A stretch of 64,000 bases of DNA from Roseinatronobacter thiooxidans (GTDB lineage: Bacteria > Pseudomonadota > Alphaproteobacteria > Rhodobacterales > Rhodobacteraceae), in the NCBI RefSeq assembly GCF_001870675.1, contig NZ_MEHT01000017.1, positions 107,326-171,325 on the forward strand. Direction: 5' to 3'. This document shows, one piece after another, positions 26,542-34,106 of this stretch. The notes under the pieces were generated by a model. It had not been told where the DNA came from. It was given only the letters and a program-made list of their open reading frames with translations, and made no database searches. Each line of letters starts with the position of its first letter. The stretch's first letter is position 1. The translations under genes and the position numbers were made by a program.

Positions 26542-28170
26542 TTGGCGCGAAGAACGACCAGAAAAAAAGGCCCGTCAAATACCGGCCAGGATACCACAGG
26601 TTCCGACCCCTCACGCACCCCTGACCCAGATGAGACAGCCGTTTCCGACACTGTAGACACGTCCAGTGATGCGGAAACCAGCCCCCCTGACAGTGCTGCG
26701 GGCACCACCACGCCAAGGCCCACCGAAGACCGGCAAGCGCGCGAGGTGGTGCAGGAAGCCGCGATAGCGACCGCAGACGAATCGCAACTGGCCAAAGATA
26801 TTTCGCCATCCACAATCATGCCCGAAGCCGATCCTGCCGAACCTGACGCGCCAGTGCCTGCGGCGACGGCTGCGGGTGAAAAGCCGGATGAGGAAAGCGA
26901 CGCGCCCATGGGCCTGTCCGCAACCACCCCTGAGGAAGCGCGGGCAGACATGACAGATACTCCTGCCCCAGCAGACGATAATTCGCTGCAATCCGCCCCT
27001 GAAGAAACGCGCAACCCCGAAATTTCAGAAACGGACAGAGCGCCAGAGGGTGCACCCATCGCTGCGGCACCCGAACTTGAAGGGCAAGAAGAAGCGCGCA
27101 CCACGGATAGCACCGATACGGACAGCGGAAAAAATGTCGCACCCCCTGCGGCTGCGCCAGAGCGTAAGGGGGGGCTGTTTCCCTTACTGCTTGGGGGTGT
27201 GCTGGCAGGCGGTATCGGCTATGGCGCTGCCTATTTCGGCGCGCCACAAGCGGGCGACAACGGCGCGCTTGAGCAGCTGCGCAGCGACGTGGCAAGCCTG
27301 CGGTCGGACCTTGAAGCCGCGCGCGCACCAGTGGAACTGGGCGCATTGGAAGCGGAAATCGCCACCCTGCGTGACCAGATCGCAGAGCTGCCTCAGATGT
27401 CGGAGACGGGCGAACCCGTTGACCTTAGCGCCGAGGTTTCGGAATTGCGCGCGCTGATCGCTGCGGGCGGGGGCAATGATACGGGCGCGCTTCAGGCACG
27501 GCTGGATGATCTGGATGCGCGCCTGTCGCAGCAAGCCGACAATATGACACAGGAACTCGACAGCCTGCGCGCAGCAGTTGCAGATGCCCAAAGCGGAATT
27601 TCCGCCCTTGGGGTGGATGTGGCCGATTTGCGTGACTTGGGCGAGCGGCGTGTGATCGCGGCAGAAGCCGCTGTCGACGCCGCATTGGCGCAATCTGGAC
27701 TGGACAGCCTGCGCGCCGCACTTGAAACGGGCGTTGCCTATGCAGATGCCGTTGCGCGCTTGGAACAGGCGGGTGTCAGTGTCCCCGAAGCGTTGGCGGC
27801 GCCTGCATCAACAGGTGTGCCAACCATCGAGATGCTGCAAGACAGCTTCCCGCAGGCCGCGCGTGCGGCCTTGCGCGAAGCCTTGCAGGGGGCACCGACA
27901 GAAAGCACTGCTGACAGGCTGGGCAATTTCCTGCGTGCGCAGACCGGTGCACGCTCGACCGCGCCGCGCGCGGGCGATGACCCCGATGCAGTGCTGTCGC
28001 GCGCAGGGGCCGCGATAGAGGCAGGCGATCTTGACACCACCTTGTCCGAGATTGACGCATTGCCTGCGCCCGCACAGGCCGCGATGGGCGACTGGCTGGG
28101 CGCCGCGCGCGCGCGCCTTGCCGCACGCGATGCTTTGCCCGAACTGATCAACACCGTCACGACAGAGTAA
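26542..28170 (+). CDS. Mitofilin/MIC60-like inner-membrane protein
   Basis: 542 residues with the MIC60 layout: an acidic, low-complexity N-terminal region (residues 1-205), one transmembrane helix (LFPLLLGGVLAGGIGYGAAYFG, about 211-231), a long coiled-coil stretch (about 240-360) and a C-terminal mitofilin-like helical domain. Alphaproteobacterial homologues lie between hemD and hemY, as here, and are thought to shape intracytoplasmic or inner membranes. The start is a TTG with GAGGG about 9 bases upstream; an ATG is not available nearby. The next gene, hemY, follows after 10 bases. Confidence 0.82.
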   Translation: MARRTTRKKGPSNTGQDTTGSDPSRTPDPDETAVSDTVDTSSDAETSPPDSAAGTTTPRPTEDRQAREVVQEAAIATADESQLAKDISPSTIMPEADPAEPDAPVPAATAAGEKPDEESDAPMGLSATTPEEARADMTDTPAPADDNSLQSAPEETRNPEISETDRAPEGAPIAAAPELEGQEEARTTDSTDTDSGKNVAPPAAAPERKGGLFPLLLGGVLAGGIGYGAAYFGAPQAGDNGALEQLRSDVASLRSDLEAARAPVELGALEAEIATLRDQIAELPQMSETGEPVDLSAEVSELRALIAAGGGNDTGALQARLDDLDARLSQQADNMTQELDSLRAAVADAQSGISALGVDVADLRDLGERRVIAAEAAVDAALAQSGLDSLRAALETGVAYADAVARLEQAGVSVPEALAAPASTGVPTIEMLQDSFPQAARAALREALQGAPTESTADRLGNFLRAQTGARSTAPRAGDDPDAVLSRAGAAIEAGDLDTTLSEIDALPAPAQAAMGDWLGAARARLAARDALPELINTVTTE

Positions 28171-28180
28171 GGAAGTCTCT

Positions 28181-29638
28181 ATGTTCTGGACATTATTCAA
28201 GATCCTGCTCTTTGTTGTGCTGGTTGTTGCGCTTGCCTATGGCGCGGGCCAGTTGATGGACAGCAACCAGACCGTCGGCTTGCGTATTTTTGATATGGAG
28301 TTTGTACTTGGCCCCATTCAGGCGCTGATTGCGCTGGGTGTGTTTCTGGTGGGCCTGTGGCTGGTGCTGAAACTGATCGGGCTGGCCTTTGCGGTGTTGC
28401 GTTTCATGAATGGCGACGAAACAGCCGTGCGGCGCTTCTTCATGCGCAACCGCGAAAAGCGCGGGCTGGATGCACTGTTGCTGGCAATGGTGGCACAGGC
28501 CGAAGGCGACGGAAAAACCGCGATCGCCAAAGCCGAGAAAGCCCATAAGCTGCTGAACCGTCCGGTTATGACCAATCTTCTGGTCGCACAGGCCGCCGAG
28601 ACAAAGGGCAACCGTGCCTTGGCAGAAGAACGCTATAAGGCGCTTCTCGATGACAATCGCAGCCGGTTTGTGGCTGTGCAGGGGTTGATCCGGTCGAAAT
28701 TGGATCAGGGCGACAAAGACAAGGCGCGCGCTCTTGCGGCCAAGGCGCTGGAAATGCAGCCCGCCCATGAGGCCACGCAGAACACATTGCTGCAATTGCA
28801 GACAGAGGCTGAAGATTGGGGCGGGGCGCGCAAGACGCTTTTGTTGAAGAAAACCTCTGGCAGCCTGCCGCGTGATGTCTGGCGCAGGCGCGATGCGATC
28901 CTTGCACTTCAGGAAGCGGACAAACTTGCTGCCCAAGGCGATCTGCCGCGTGCGCGCGAAGCCGCGATCGAGGCAAACCGTCTTTCGCCCGATCTGATTC
29001 CCGCCGCAGTTGCCGCAGCGCAGGCTTTGAGCGCACAGGGCAAAAGCAATTATGCCGCCAAGGCCATCAAACGGGCTTGGAAGGTGCAGCCGCACCCCGA
29101 ACTGGCCGCAGCCTTTGCCGCCATTGAAAAAGACGAGACACCGCTACAGCGCAAGGCCCGTTTTGAAAAGCTGCTGCGCATGCATCCTGACGCCGCCGAA
29201 ACCAAGCTGCTGCGCGCCGAGTTGCTGATCATGACCGAGGATTTCCCCGGCGCGCGCCGCGCCTTGGGCACCGTGTATGAAAGCGCCCCAACTGTGCGCG
29301 CCCTGACCATTATGGCCGCAATCGAGCGGGGAGAAGGCGCGGATGATGCGGTTGTGCGCGGCTGGCTGGCGCGCGCCTTGACTGCCAAGCGTGGCCCGCA
29401 ATGGGTATGCACAAAATGTCAGCATGTGCATGCAACCTGGCAGGCGATCTGCGACAATTGCGGTGCGTTCGATACGCTGGAATGGCGCGAAGCGCCAGAC
29501 AGCACTGGCCCATCTGCCACTCAGACAGAGCTGTTGCCGCTGATCGTGGGCAGCCTGCCGAAACCTGTCGAAACGGCTGATGCGGTTGTCGAGGGCGATG
29601 TTGTCGAAAGCGCGGACCCGGTGAATAAAACCGCTTAA
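28181..29638 (+). CDS. hemY: HemY-type TPR protein with C-terminal zinc-ribbon-like motif
   Basis: 485 residues. Two N-terminal membrane helices (about residues 5-24 and 43-68) are followed by the HemY_N region and TPR-like helices. This is the proteobacterial HemY linked to hemD, not the protoporphyrinogen oxidase also called HemY. At the C-terminus WVCTKCQHVHATWQAICDNCGAFDTLEW has two C-x2-C pairs, a rubredoxin/zinc-ribbon-like element that I recall in alphaproteobacterial homologues. It has an unproven role in late tetrapyrrole steps. It ends 47 bases before the tRNA gene. Confidence 0.85.
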   Translation: MFWTLFKILLFVVLVVALAYGAGQLMDSNQTVGLRIFDMEFVLGPIQALIALGVFLVGLWLVLKLIGLAFAVLRFMNGDETAVRRFFMRNREKRGLDALLLAMVAQAEGDGKTAIAKAEKAHKLLNRPVMTNLLVAQAAETKGNRALAEERYKALLDDNRSRFVAVQGLIRSKLDQGDKDKARALAAKALEMQPAHEATQNTLLQLQTEAEDWGGARKTLLLKKTSGSLPRDVWRRRDAILALQEADKLAAQGDLPRAREAAIEANRLSPDLIPAAVAAAQALSAQGKSNYAAKAIKRAWKVQPHPELAAAFAAIEKDETPLQRKARFEKLLRMHPDAAETKLLRAELLIMTEDFPGARRALGTVYESAPTVRALTIMAAIERGEGADDAVVRGWLARALTAKRGPQWVCTKCQHVHATWQAICDNCGAFDTLEWREAPDSTGPSATQTELLPLIVGSLPKPVETADAVVEGDVVESADPVNKTA

Positions 29639-29685
29639 AGGGTCTGGTCGCCGCAGAAAACCGATGCTAAAGCGCAACTCAAGGT

Positions 29686-29761
29686 GCCGCTGTAGCTCAG
29701 TTGGTAGAGCACGTCATTCGTAATGATGGGGTCGGGGGTTCGAGTCCCTTCAGCGGCACCA
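29686..29761 (+). tRNA. tRNA-Thr (anticodon CGT)
   Basis: 76 bases including an encoded CCA. The acceptor arms GCCGCTG (29686-29692) and CAGCGGC (29751-29757) pair fully; the D arm is GCTC..GAGC, the anticodon stem CGTCA/TGATG encloses the loop TTCGTAA with anticodon CGT, and the T arm contains GGTTCGAGTCC. Its 3' end is the integration site of the element that follows. Confidence 0.97.
29738..29761 (+). other. attL: 3' end of tRNA-Thr used as attachment site
   Basis: The T-arm and acceptor end of the tRNA, including GAGTCCCTTCAGCG (29742-29755) and then GCACCA, is repeated at 45112-45133 with two single-base deletions. The integrase gene starts 164 bases downstream, the usual arrangement for P4-type integrases. 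Confidence 0.85.
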
Positions 29762-29861
29762 CTTTCTCATCCAAAATCATCCAATGACATCCGGAAATCC
29801 TTAGTTTATAAAGGTTTTTGTGATGCTTGTTGTCCGATCGCGTTCAGCCTAGTCCGATAGG

Positions 29862-29923
29862 ATGCCCCCGGTTTGGGGGCATCTGCGGGGGCATCGCGAG
29901 TGATGCAGAAAAGTGATGCCCCC
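29862..29923. repeat. Candidate integrase arm sites, left end
   Basis: The octamer GGGGGCAT occurs twice directly (29875-29882, 29887-29894) and twice inverted as ATGCCCCC (29862-29869, 29916-29923), all between attL and the integrase start. The direct pair has a 12-base period, the same as the pair at 45039-45058 near the other end. Such clustered short repeats next to a P4-type integrase are expected for its N-terminal arm-binding domain and could also give autoregulation. Confidence 0.6.
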
Positions 29924-29925
29924 AG

Positions 29926-31122
29926 ATGCCATTGACCGATACTCAGATTCGAAACCTGAAACCAAAGGACAAACCCTACAAGGTTTCGGACTTCCAAGGG
30001 CTCTACGTGACGATCGCTCCGTCTGGTTCGCGTCTGTGGCATATGAAGTACCGGATCGATGGCCGCGAGAAGCGGTTGTCCTTTGGCGCCTATCCGGCGA
30101 TCTCTCTCGCACAGGCACGCAAGTTGCGCGACGATGCCAGAGCACGACTTGCCGCTGGTGAAGATCCGGGCGAGGTCAAGAAGGAAGAGAAGCGCCAGAA
30201 ACTGCTTGTGCAGGAGTCGATTTTTGCGAAGCTCGCGGAAGCCTACAAATCCAAGGCCGAAAAGGAAGGGCGCGCGGACGCCACCAAGATCAAGACGGAA
30301 TGGCTTCTGGGCATGGCAATTGATGCGTTCGGAAATAAGCCCATCGCAGAAGTGACGTCGCCCATGGTTCTAGCCTGCCTCCGCATGGTCGAGGCAAAGG
30401 GAAACCACGAGACCGCCAAGCGACTTCGCGCCAAGATCGGTGCGGTCTTCCGCTATGCCATTGCATCCGGTGTTGTCGAACACGACCCCACCTTTGCGTT
30501 GCGGGATGCCCTTATTCGACCCAAGGTCAAATCGCGCTCTGCCATCACGGATCCAAAAGAATTTGGTGGCTTGTTGCGTTCGATAGACAGGTTTCAGGGG
30601 CAGGTAACGACACGGATCGCGTTGCGGTTACTCGCCATTCTCGCCCAGCGACCAGGTGAGTTGCGGCAGGCGACGTGGGCAGAGTTTGATCTTGAAAAGG
30701 CGATCTGGTTGATCCCTGCCGAGAGGATGAAGATGCGCATGCCGCATTCTGTGCCGCTGCCTGCGCAGGCTTTAGGTTTGCTGAAAGACTTGAAGCGCAT
30801 CACCGGCAATGGCGTCTTCCTGTTCCCCTCGTTGAGGTCGATGTTGCGTCCAATGAGTGAGAATACTCTGAACGGCGCGCTTCGTCGCTTGGGCTATGAT
30901 GGGGATGAAATGACAGCGCATGGGTTCCGCGCAACATTCTCGACCTTGGCCAATGAAAGCGGGCTGTGGAACCCAGACGCAATAGAGCGTGCCTTAGCCC
31001 ATGTTGATGGTAACAAGATCCGCCGGATCTATGCCCGTGGCGAGTTTTGGGAAGAACGTGTACGACTTGCCGATTGGTGGGCTGGATATTTGGATGAGGT
31101 GGAGGCAGGATCGCCCAACTAA
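29926..31122 (+). CDS. int: P4-type tyrosine integrase
   Basis: 398 residues. The N-terminal ~90 residues are the DUF4102 arm-binding domain (MPLTDTQIRNLKPKDKPYKV; WHMKYRIDGREKRLSFGAYP), then a SAM-like core-binding domain, then the catalytic domain. The active-site residues can be traced: Arg in QRPGELRQATW, His and Arg in HGFRATFSTLA, and the probable nucleophile Tyr in KIRRIYAR near residue 365. It appears intact. The gene is directly downstream of the tRNA it should target and reads away from it. The element-end repeats fit its activity. Confidence 0.95.
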   Translation: MPLTDTQIRNLKPKDKPYKVSDFQGLYVTIAPSGSRLWHMKYRIDGREKRLSFGAYPAISLAQARKLRDDARARLAAGEDPGEVKKEEKRQKLLVQESIFAKLAEAYKSKAEKEGRADATKIKTEWLLGMAIDAFGNKPIAEVTSPMVLACLRMVEAKGNHETAKRLRAKIGAVFRYAIASGVVEHDPTFALRDALIRPKVKSRSAITDPKEFGGLLRSIDRFQGQVTTRIALRLLAILAQRPGELRQATWAEFDLEKAIWLIPAERMKMRMPHSVPLPAQALGLLKDLKRITGNGVFLFPSLRSMLRPMSENTLNGALRRLGYDGDEMTAHGFRATFSTLANESGLWNPDAIERALAHVDGNKIRRIYARGEFWEERVRLADWWAGYLDEVEAGSPN

Positions 31123-31140
31123 CGGTAGAAGGGTGGTCAT

Positions 31141-32091
31141 GTGTCAAACGAACCGTCGCGGGCTTACATCACGACGAAGATATTGCAACGTCGCTATGGC
31201 AGGCTATTGAAATGGAGAAAACCTGTCATCCACAACATCAGGGGTCCGTACCATCCGGACGTCTTTGATGGCTTTGCTTTTGATTTGGCTCTTTCAATCA
31301 AGGTCTGCAAGGAAACCTTGCAGGACATGACGGACGCGGAGTTTTTCGAGCGATTCGACCTCAGAGGAGAGGTCAGCAACCCAGCGCATACCATGGCAGA
31401 ACGCCTCACGCTCTCTGAGCTGAGAGCGGTGTTCAGGCAGGAACCAGTCTGGTTTGCGGGCGGTTTCGGCGTTGAAGGCCGTGAAGCAGATGTGCAGCAC
31501 TGGGCAAGAATGCAAAGATGGTCCCTAGACGAAGCCGCCGCTCTTTCCATTGGATTTGAACCATGTGGCGATTTGCTGGAGGGGACCGATGGGATGCCGG
31601 TTCAAAGTGATGTTCTTGCCTTCTACTTCAAAAGGCGCGCCTTGATTGAAGACAACTTCGATTGGAGCAGTGTCGCTGCGCCATGCCGGAACAGCGTCCC
31701 AGACTTGGTGCGATGGTTTGATAAGGTTGAACTGGACGTGCCGGAACAGCTTTTGGCAGCGGCTGACAAATACCATGCTCTCGGCATTGGAAAGAAATCA
31801 AAGCTGGGCCGTTCCAATGCTGCCGATGACAAGCCGCTAGACCCAAGGGAAAGGTCTACTATGCTGAAGTTGATCATCGCCCTAGCCGTGAATGGGTATG
31901 GCTACGATCCCAGGGCAGAACGCAGCACAATACCTTCTGAAATCGAATCAGACATGAATCTTCTCGGCGTAGGGATCAATCTCGAAACGATCAGAAAGCA
32001 CCTCAGAAGCGGTTCAGTGCTACTTGATACTGAGGTGCTGGAGGATACCGGGGCCTCTGGGCGGATTAAGAAGGATAAGAACCCCCGTTAA
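31141..32091 (+). CDS. Hypothetical protein of the integrative element (316 aa)
   Basis: Starts at a GTG 18 bases after the integrase stop, so probably in the same transcript. No membrane segment or signal peptide. I recall similar proteins in alphaproteobacterial prophages and islands: the C-terminal half has the pattern ERSTMLKLIIALAVNGYGYDP, followed by a segment that reads like a short DNA- or protein-binding helix pair (LGVGINLETIRKHLRSG). No catalytic motif is seen. Composition is AT-richer than the chromosome outside the element. Function unknown; a role in element maintenance is only a guess. Confidence 0.6.
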   Translation: MSNEPSRAYITTKILQRRYGRLLKWRKPVIHNIRGPYHPDVFDGFAFDLALSIKVCKETLQDMTDAEFFERFDLRGEVSNPAHTMAERLTLSELRAVFRQEPVWFAGGFGVEGREADVQHWARMQRWSLDEAAALSIGFEPCGDLLEGTDGMPVQSDVLAFYFKRRALIEDNFDWSSVAAPCRNSVPDLVRWFDKVELDVPEQLLAAADKYHALGIGKKSKLGRSNAADDKPLDPRERSTMLKLIIALAVNGYGYDPRAERSTIPSEIESDMNLLGVGINLETIRKHLRSGSVLLDTEVLEDTGASGRIKKDKNPR

Positions 32092-32205
32092 GGCGGAATA
32101 AGTCGGACCACATCTCTATTTGGTTAGCGAGAGCGCTGATCGTCCTCCGACTTAGTCGGACTTGGCAACATCACCTCAGACGCAATCGCTATGAGGTGCA
32201 CCAAA

Positions 32206-32418
32206 ATGCCCAACCATCCTTTTCCTCGGACAGGCTATGTCCGCTTGTCGTCCATCCTTGCTCCCGCAGGGCCGATCCCCGTTTCCAAATCGACTTGGTG
32301 GCAGGGTGTGAAGGATGGCCGCTTCCCGAAGCCTCATAAGCTGGGTCCTCGCACCACTGTCTGGAAGGCAGAGGACATTCGGTCCTTGTTCGAGTCCGAG
32401 GATGCTGGGGATGTATAA
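32206..32418 (+). CDS. AlpA-family transcriptional regulator / excisionase
   Basis: 70 residues with a MerR/AlpA-like winged helix: the segment VSKSTWWQGVKDGRFPKPHKLGPRTTVW matches the AlpA pattern in which phage and island activators bind DNA next to the integrase or attachment site. The ATG at 32206 is chosen over ATG 32191 because GAGGTG lies about 9 bases before it. It overlaps the start of the next gene. In P4-type elements AlpA proteins turn on integrase expression or aid excision, which fits the position here. Confidence 0.8.
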   Translation: MPNHPFPRTGYVRLSSILAPAGPIPVSKSTWWQGVKDGRFPKPHKLGPRTTVWKAEDIRSLFESEDAGDV

Positions 32419-32836
32419 GTATCCGAAGTCCAAGAAGATCAAAGCCGCACGCAGCTACACGATCCCCGAAGTTGCGGAGGTGCTGGGATGTTCGACCCGC
32501 ACCGTGCGCAACTGGGCAGGGATGGGCCTGCGCGTGCTGACCGGAAATCGCCCCTATCTGATTGTTGGCGATGACCTGAAAAAATTCCTCGCAGATCAGA
32601 GCGCCAGCAAGAAGGTCAAACTTGCCCCGAACGAGCTGTATTGCCTGTCCTGCAAAGCACCGCGTCAGCCGCTGGGTTTGATGGCCGACGAAATCCGTCA
32701 GACTGCTACAATCTCGCGCCTTGTCGGCCTTTGCGAGGTCTGCGGTGGCACCTGCAACCGGATGATCAGCGCCCGCGCGCTGCCTGAGTTCGCGCGCATC
32801 TTTGACATCGCCAGCAAGCAGACACTCACAGCCTAA
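32411..32836 (+). CDS. HTH protein with C-terminal zinc-binding cysteines
   Basis: 141 residues from the ATG at 32411, overlapping the AlpA gene by 8 bases. Residues ~13-57 form a MerR-type helix-turn-helix (YTIPEVAEVLGCSTRTVRNW). A zinc-binding part follows: CLSCK near residue 79 and CEVCGGTC near residue 112, giving two C-x2-C pairs. Such proteins are found next to recombinases in proteobacterial islands. It is likely a DNA-binding partner of the tyrosine recombinase that follows after 49 bases. Exact role unknown. Confidence 0.65.
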   Translation: MYKYPKSKKIKAARSYTIPEVAEVLGCSTRTVRNWAGMGLRVLTGNRPYLIVGDDLKKFLADQSASKKVKLAPNELYCLSCKAPRQPLGLMADEIRQTATISRLVGLCEVCGGTCNRMISARALPEFARIFDIASKQTLTA

Positions 32837-32885
32837 AGGATACATCGAAACCTAACTGCAGTTGTCACTTGAACAGGAGCATCCA

Positions 32886-33932
32886 ATGACACGCAAAATT
32901 CACGAAGAAAACGAGCGTATTAAGCGCCGTTACCTCACCTTCCTGCGCGAGGCGAAGCGGGCCGATCATGCGACCGTTGACAAGGCGGCAGACGCGATCC
33001 TCAAGTTCGAACGGAGCACTGGCTGCAAGCCGTTCAAGCGGTTTCATATCGATCAGGCGACCAGTTTCAAACGTCAGCTTGAAGGCGATGCCAATAGCCG
33101 CACAGGCAAGCCGTTGTCTAAGGCAACGATTGACGGAACCCTGCGTCTGGTAAAGGTTTTCTTCCAGTGGCTCTCGGGTCAGCCGGGCTACAAGTCTCGC
33201 ATCAGCTATGCCGATGCGGAATACTTCAATCTGAACCGTAAGGATGCCCGCATCGCCCATACCGACCGCGACACACCTTATCCGACGATGGAGCAGTGCC
33301 GTCACGCGTTCTCGCTGATGCCAAGTGGGACCGCGGTAGAGAAACGCAATCGGGCGATCTTTGCCTTTCTGATGCTCACGGGCGCGCGTGACGGTGCCAT
33401 TGCTTCGGTTCGCCTCAAGCACATTAATCTGGACGAAGGCTGTTTCTATCAGGATGCGCGCGATGTGAAGACCAAGTTCGCCAAGACCTTCACAACCTGG
33501 TTTTTCCCTGTCGATGCTGTCTATCTCGAAAGCCTCATCGACTGGATTACCCACTTGCGTCAGGATCGTTTGTTCGGGCATGAAGATGCCTTGTTCCCCA
33601 AACCTGAACAGGGCCTGATTGACGGCTGTTTCGCCACGATTGGCCTCTCGCGTACCATTTATGGAAACGCTGGAAAGATCCGCGAAGTAATCAAGGATGC
33701 CTTCATCAACGCTGGCCTTCCGCCGTTTGGGCCGCACAGCTTCCGTAAGATGCTGGTGAAATACGGTGATCAAAAGTGCGCTACGCGAGAGCAGTTCAAG
33801 GCGTGGTCGCAGAATCTCGGACACGACTCTGTTGTCACAACGATTAGCGCCTATTGTCCAGTGTCCAACGAACGCCAAGCAGAATTGATTCGAGGGTTAA
33901 GTATTGCCATATGCGCCACCCGCGATGACTAA
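32886..33932 (+). CDS. Second tyrosine recombinase/integrase
   Basis: 348 residues from the ATG at 32886, which follows AGGAG. It has an N-terminal SAM-like core-binding domain (about residues 10-100) and a catalytic domain with Arg in LTGARDGAIASVRLKH, His-x2-Arg in PHSFRKMLVKYG, the GHDSVVTTISAYCP box with the Tyr nucleophile near residue 325. It lacks the DUF4102 arm domain of the first integrase, so it belongs to a different family. With the HTH/zinc and AlpA-like genes it may form a separate module nested in the element. It ends 174 bases before cas3. Confidence 0.88.
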   Translation: MTRKIHEENERIKRRYLTFLREAKRADHATVDKAADAILKFERSTGCKPFKRFHIDQATSFKRQLEGDANSRTGKPLSKATIDGTLRLVKVFFQWLSGQPGYKSRISYADAEYFNLNRKDARIAHTDRDTPYPTMEQCRHAFSLMPSGTAVEKRNRAIFAFLMLTGARDGAIASVRLKHINLDEGCFYQDARDVKTKFAKTFTTWFFPVDAVYLESLIDWITHLRQDRLFGHEDALFPKPEQGLIDGCFATIGLSRTIYGNAGKIREVIKDAFINAGLPPFGPHSFRKMLVKYGDQKCATREQFKAWSQNLGHDSVVTTISAYCPVSNERQAELIRGLSIAICATRDD

Positions 33933-34007
33933 GTGCTAAAAAATTGAAATTGAACATGATTTGACGATGCCGGACCGAGCTGTTCAAAAGAATTGAGGGG
34001 GGAATAA

Positions 34008-34088
34008 ATGACTTGCTTCATTCCAGCGCAATGGGGCAAGTTGCTGTTAGTCGTCGACAACACAATCAACTTGCAATACTTTCAGTAG
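34008..34088 (+). CDS. Possible leader peptide upstream of cas3 (26 aa)
   Basis: A short reading frame with an unusually strong Shine-Dalgarno (GAGGGGGG about 6 bases before the ATG at 34008). It ends with TAG 18 bases before the cas3 start. The peptide begins MTCFIPAQWGKLLLVVDN and is not recognised. An inverted repeat (34036-34074) lies inside it. It may be a translated leader that influences cas expression, or chance. Confidence 0.3.
   Translation: MTCFIPAQWGKLLLVVDNTINLQYFQ
34036..34074. promoter_or_regulatory. Inverted repeat in the cas operon upstream region
   Basis: GCAAGTTG (34036-34043) and CAACTTGC (34067-34074) are perfect inverted copies with centres 31 bases apart, about three helical turns. 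They lie in the 174-base AT-rich gap before cas3 and could bind a regulator or form a stem in the leader RNA. No WYL-type or other regulator gene is adjacent. Confidence 0.35.
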
Positions 34089-34106
34089 TACCGCCTAGGA
34101 TAGACT

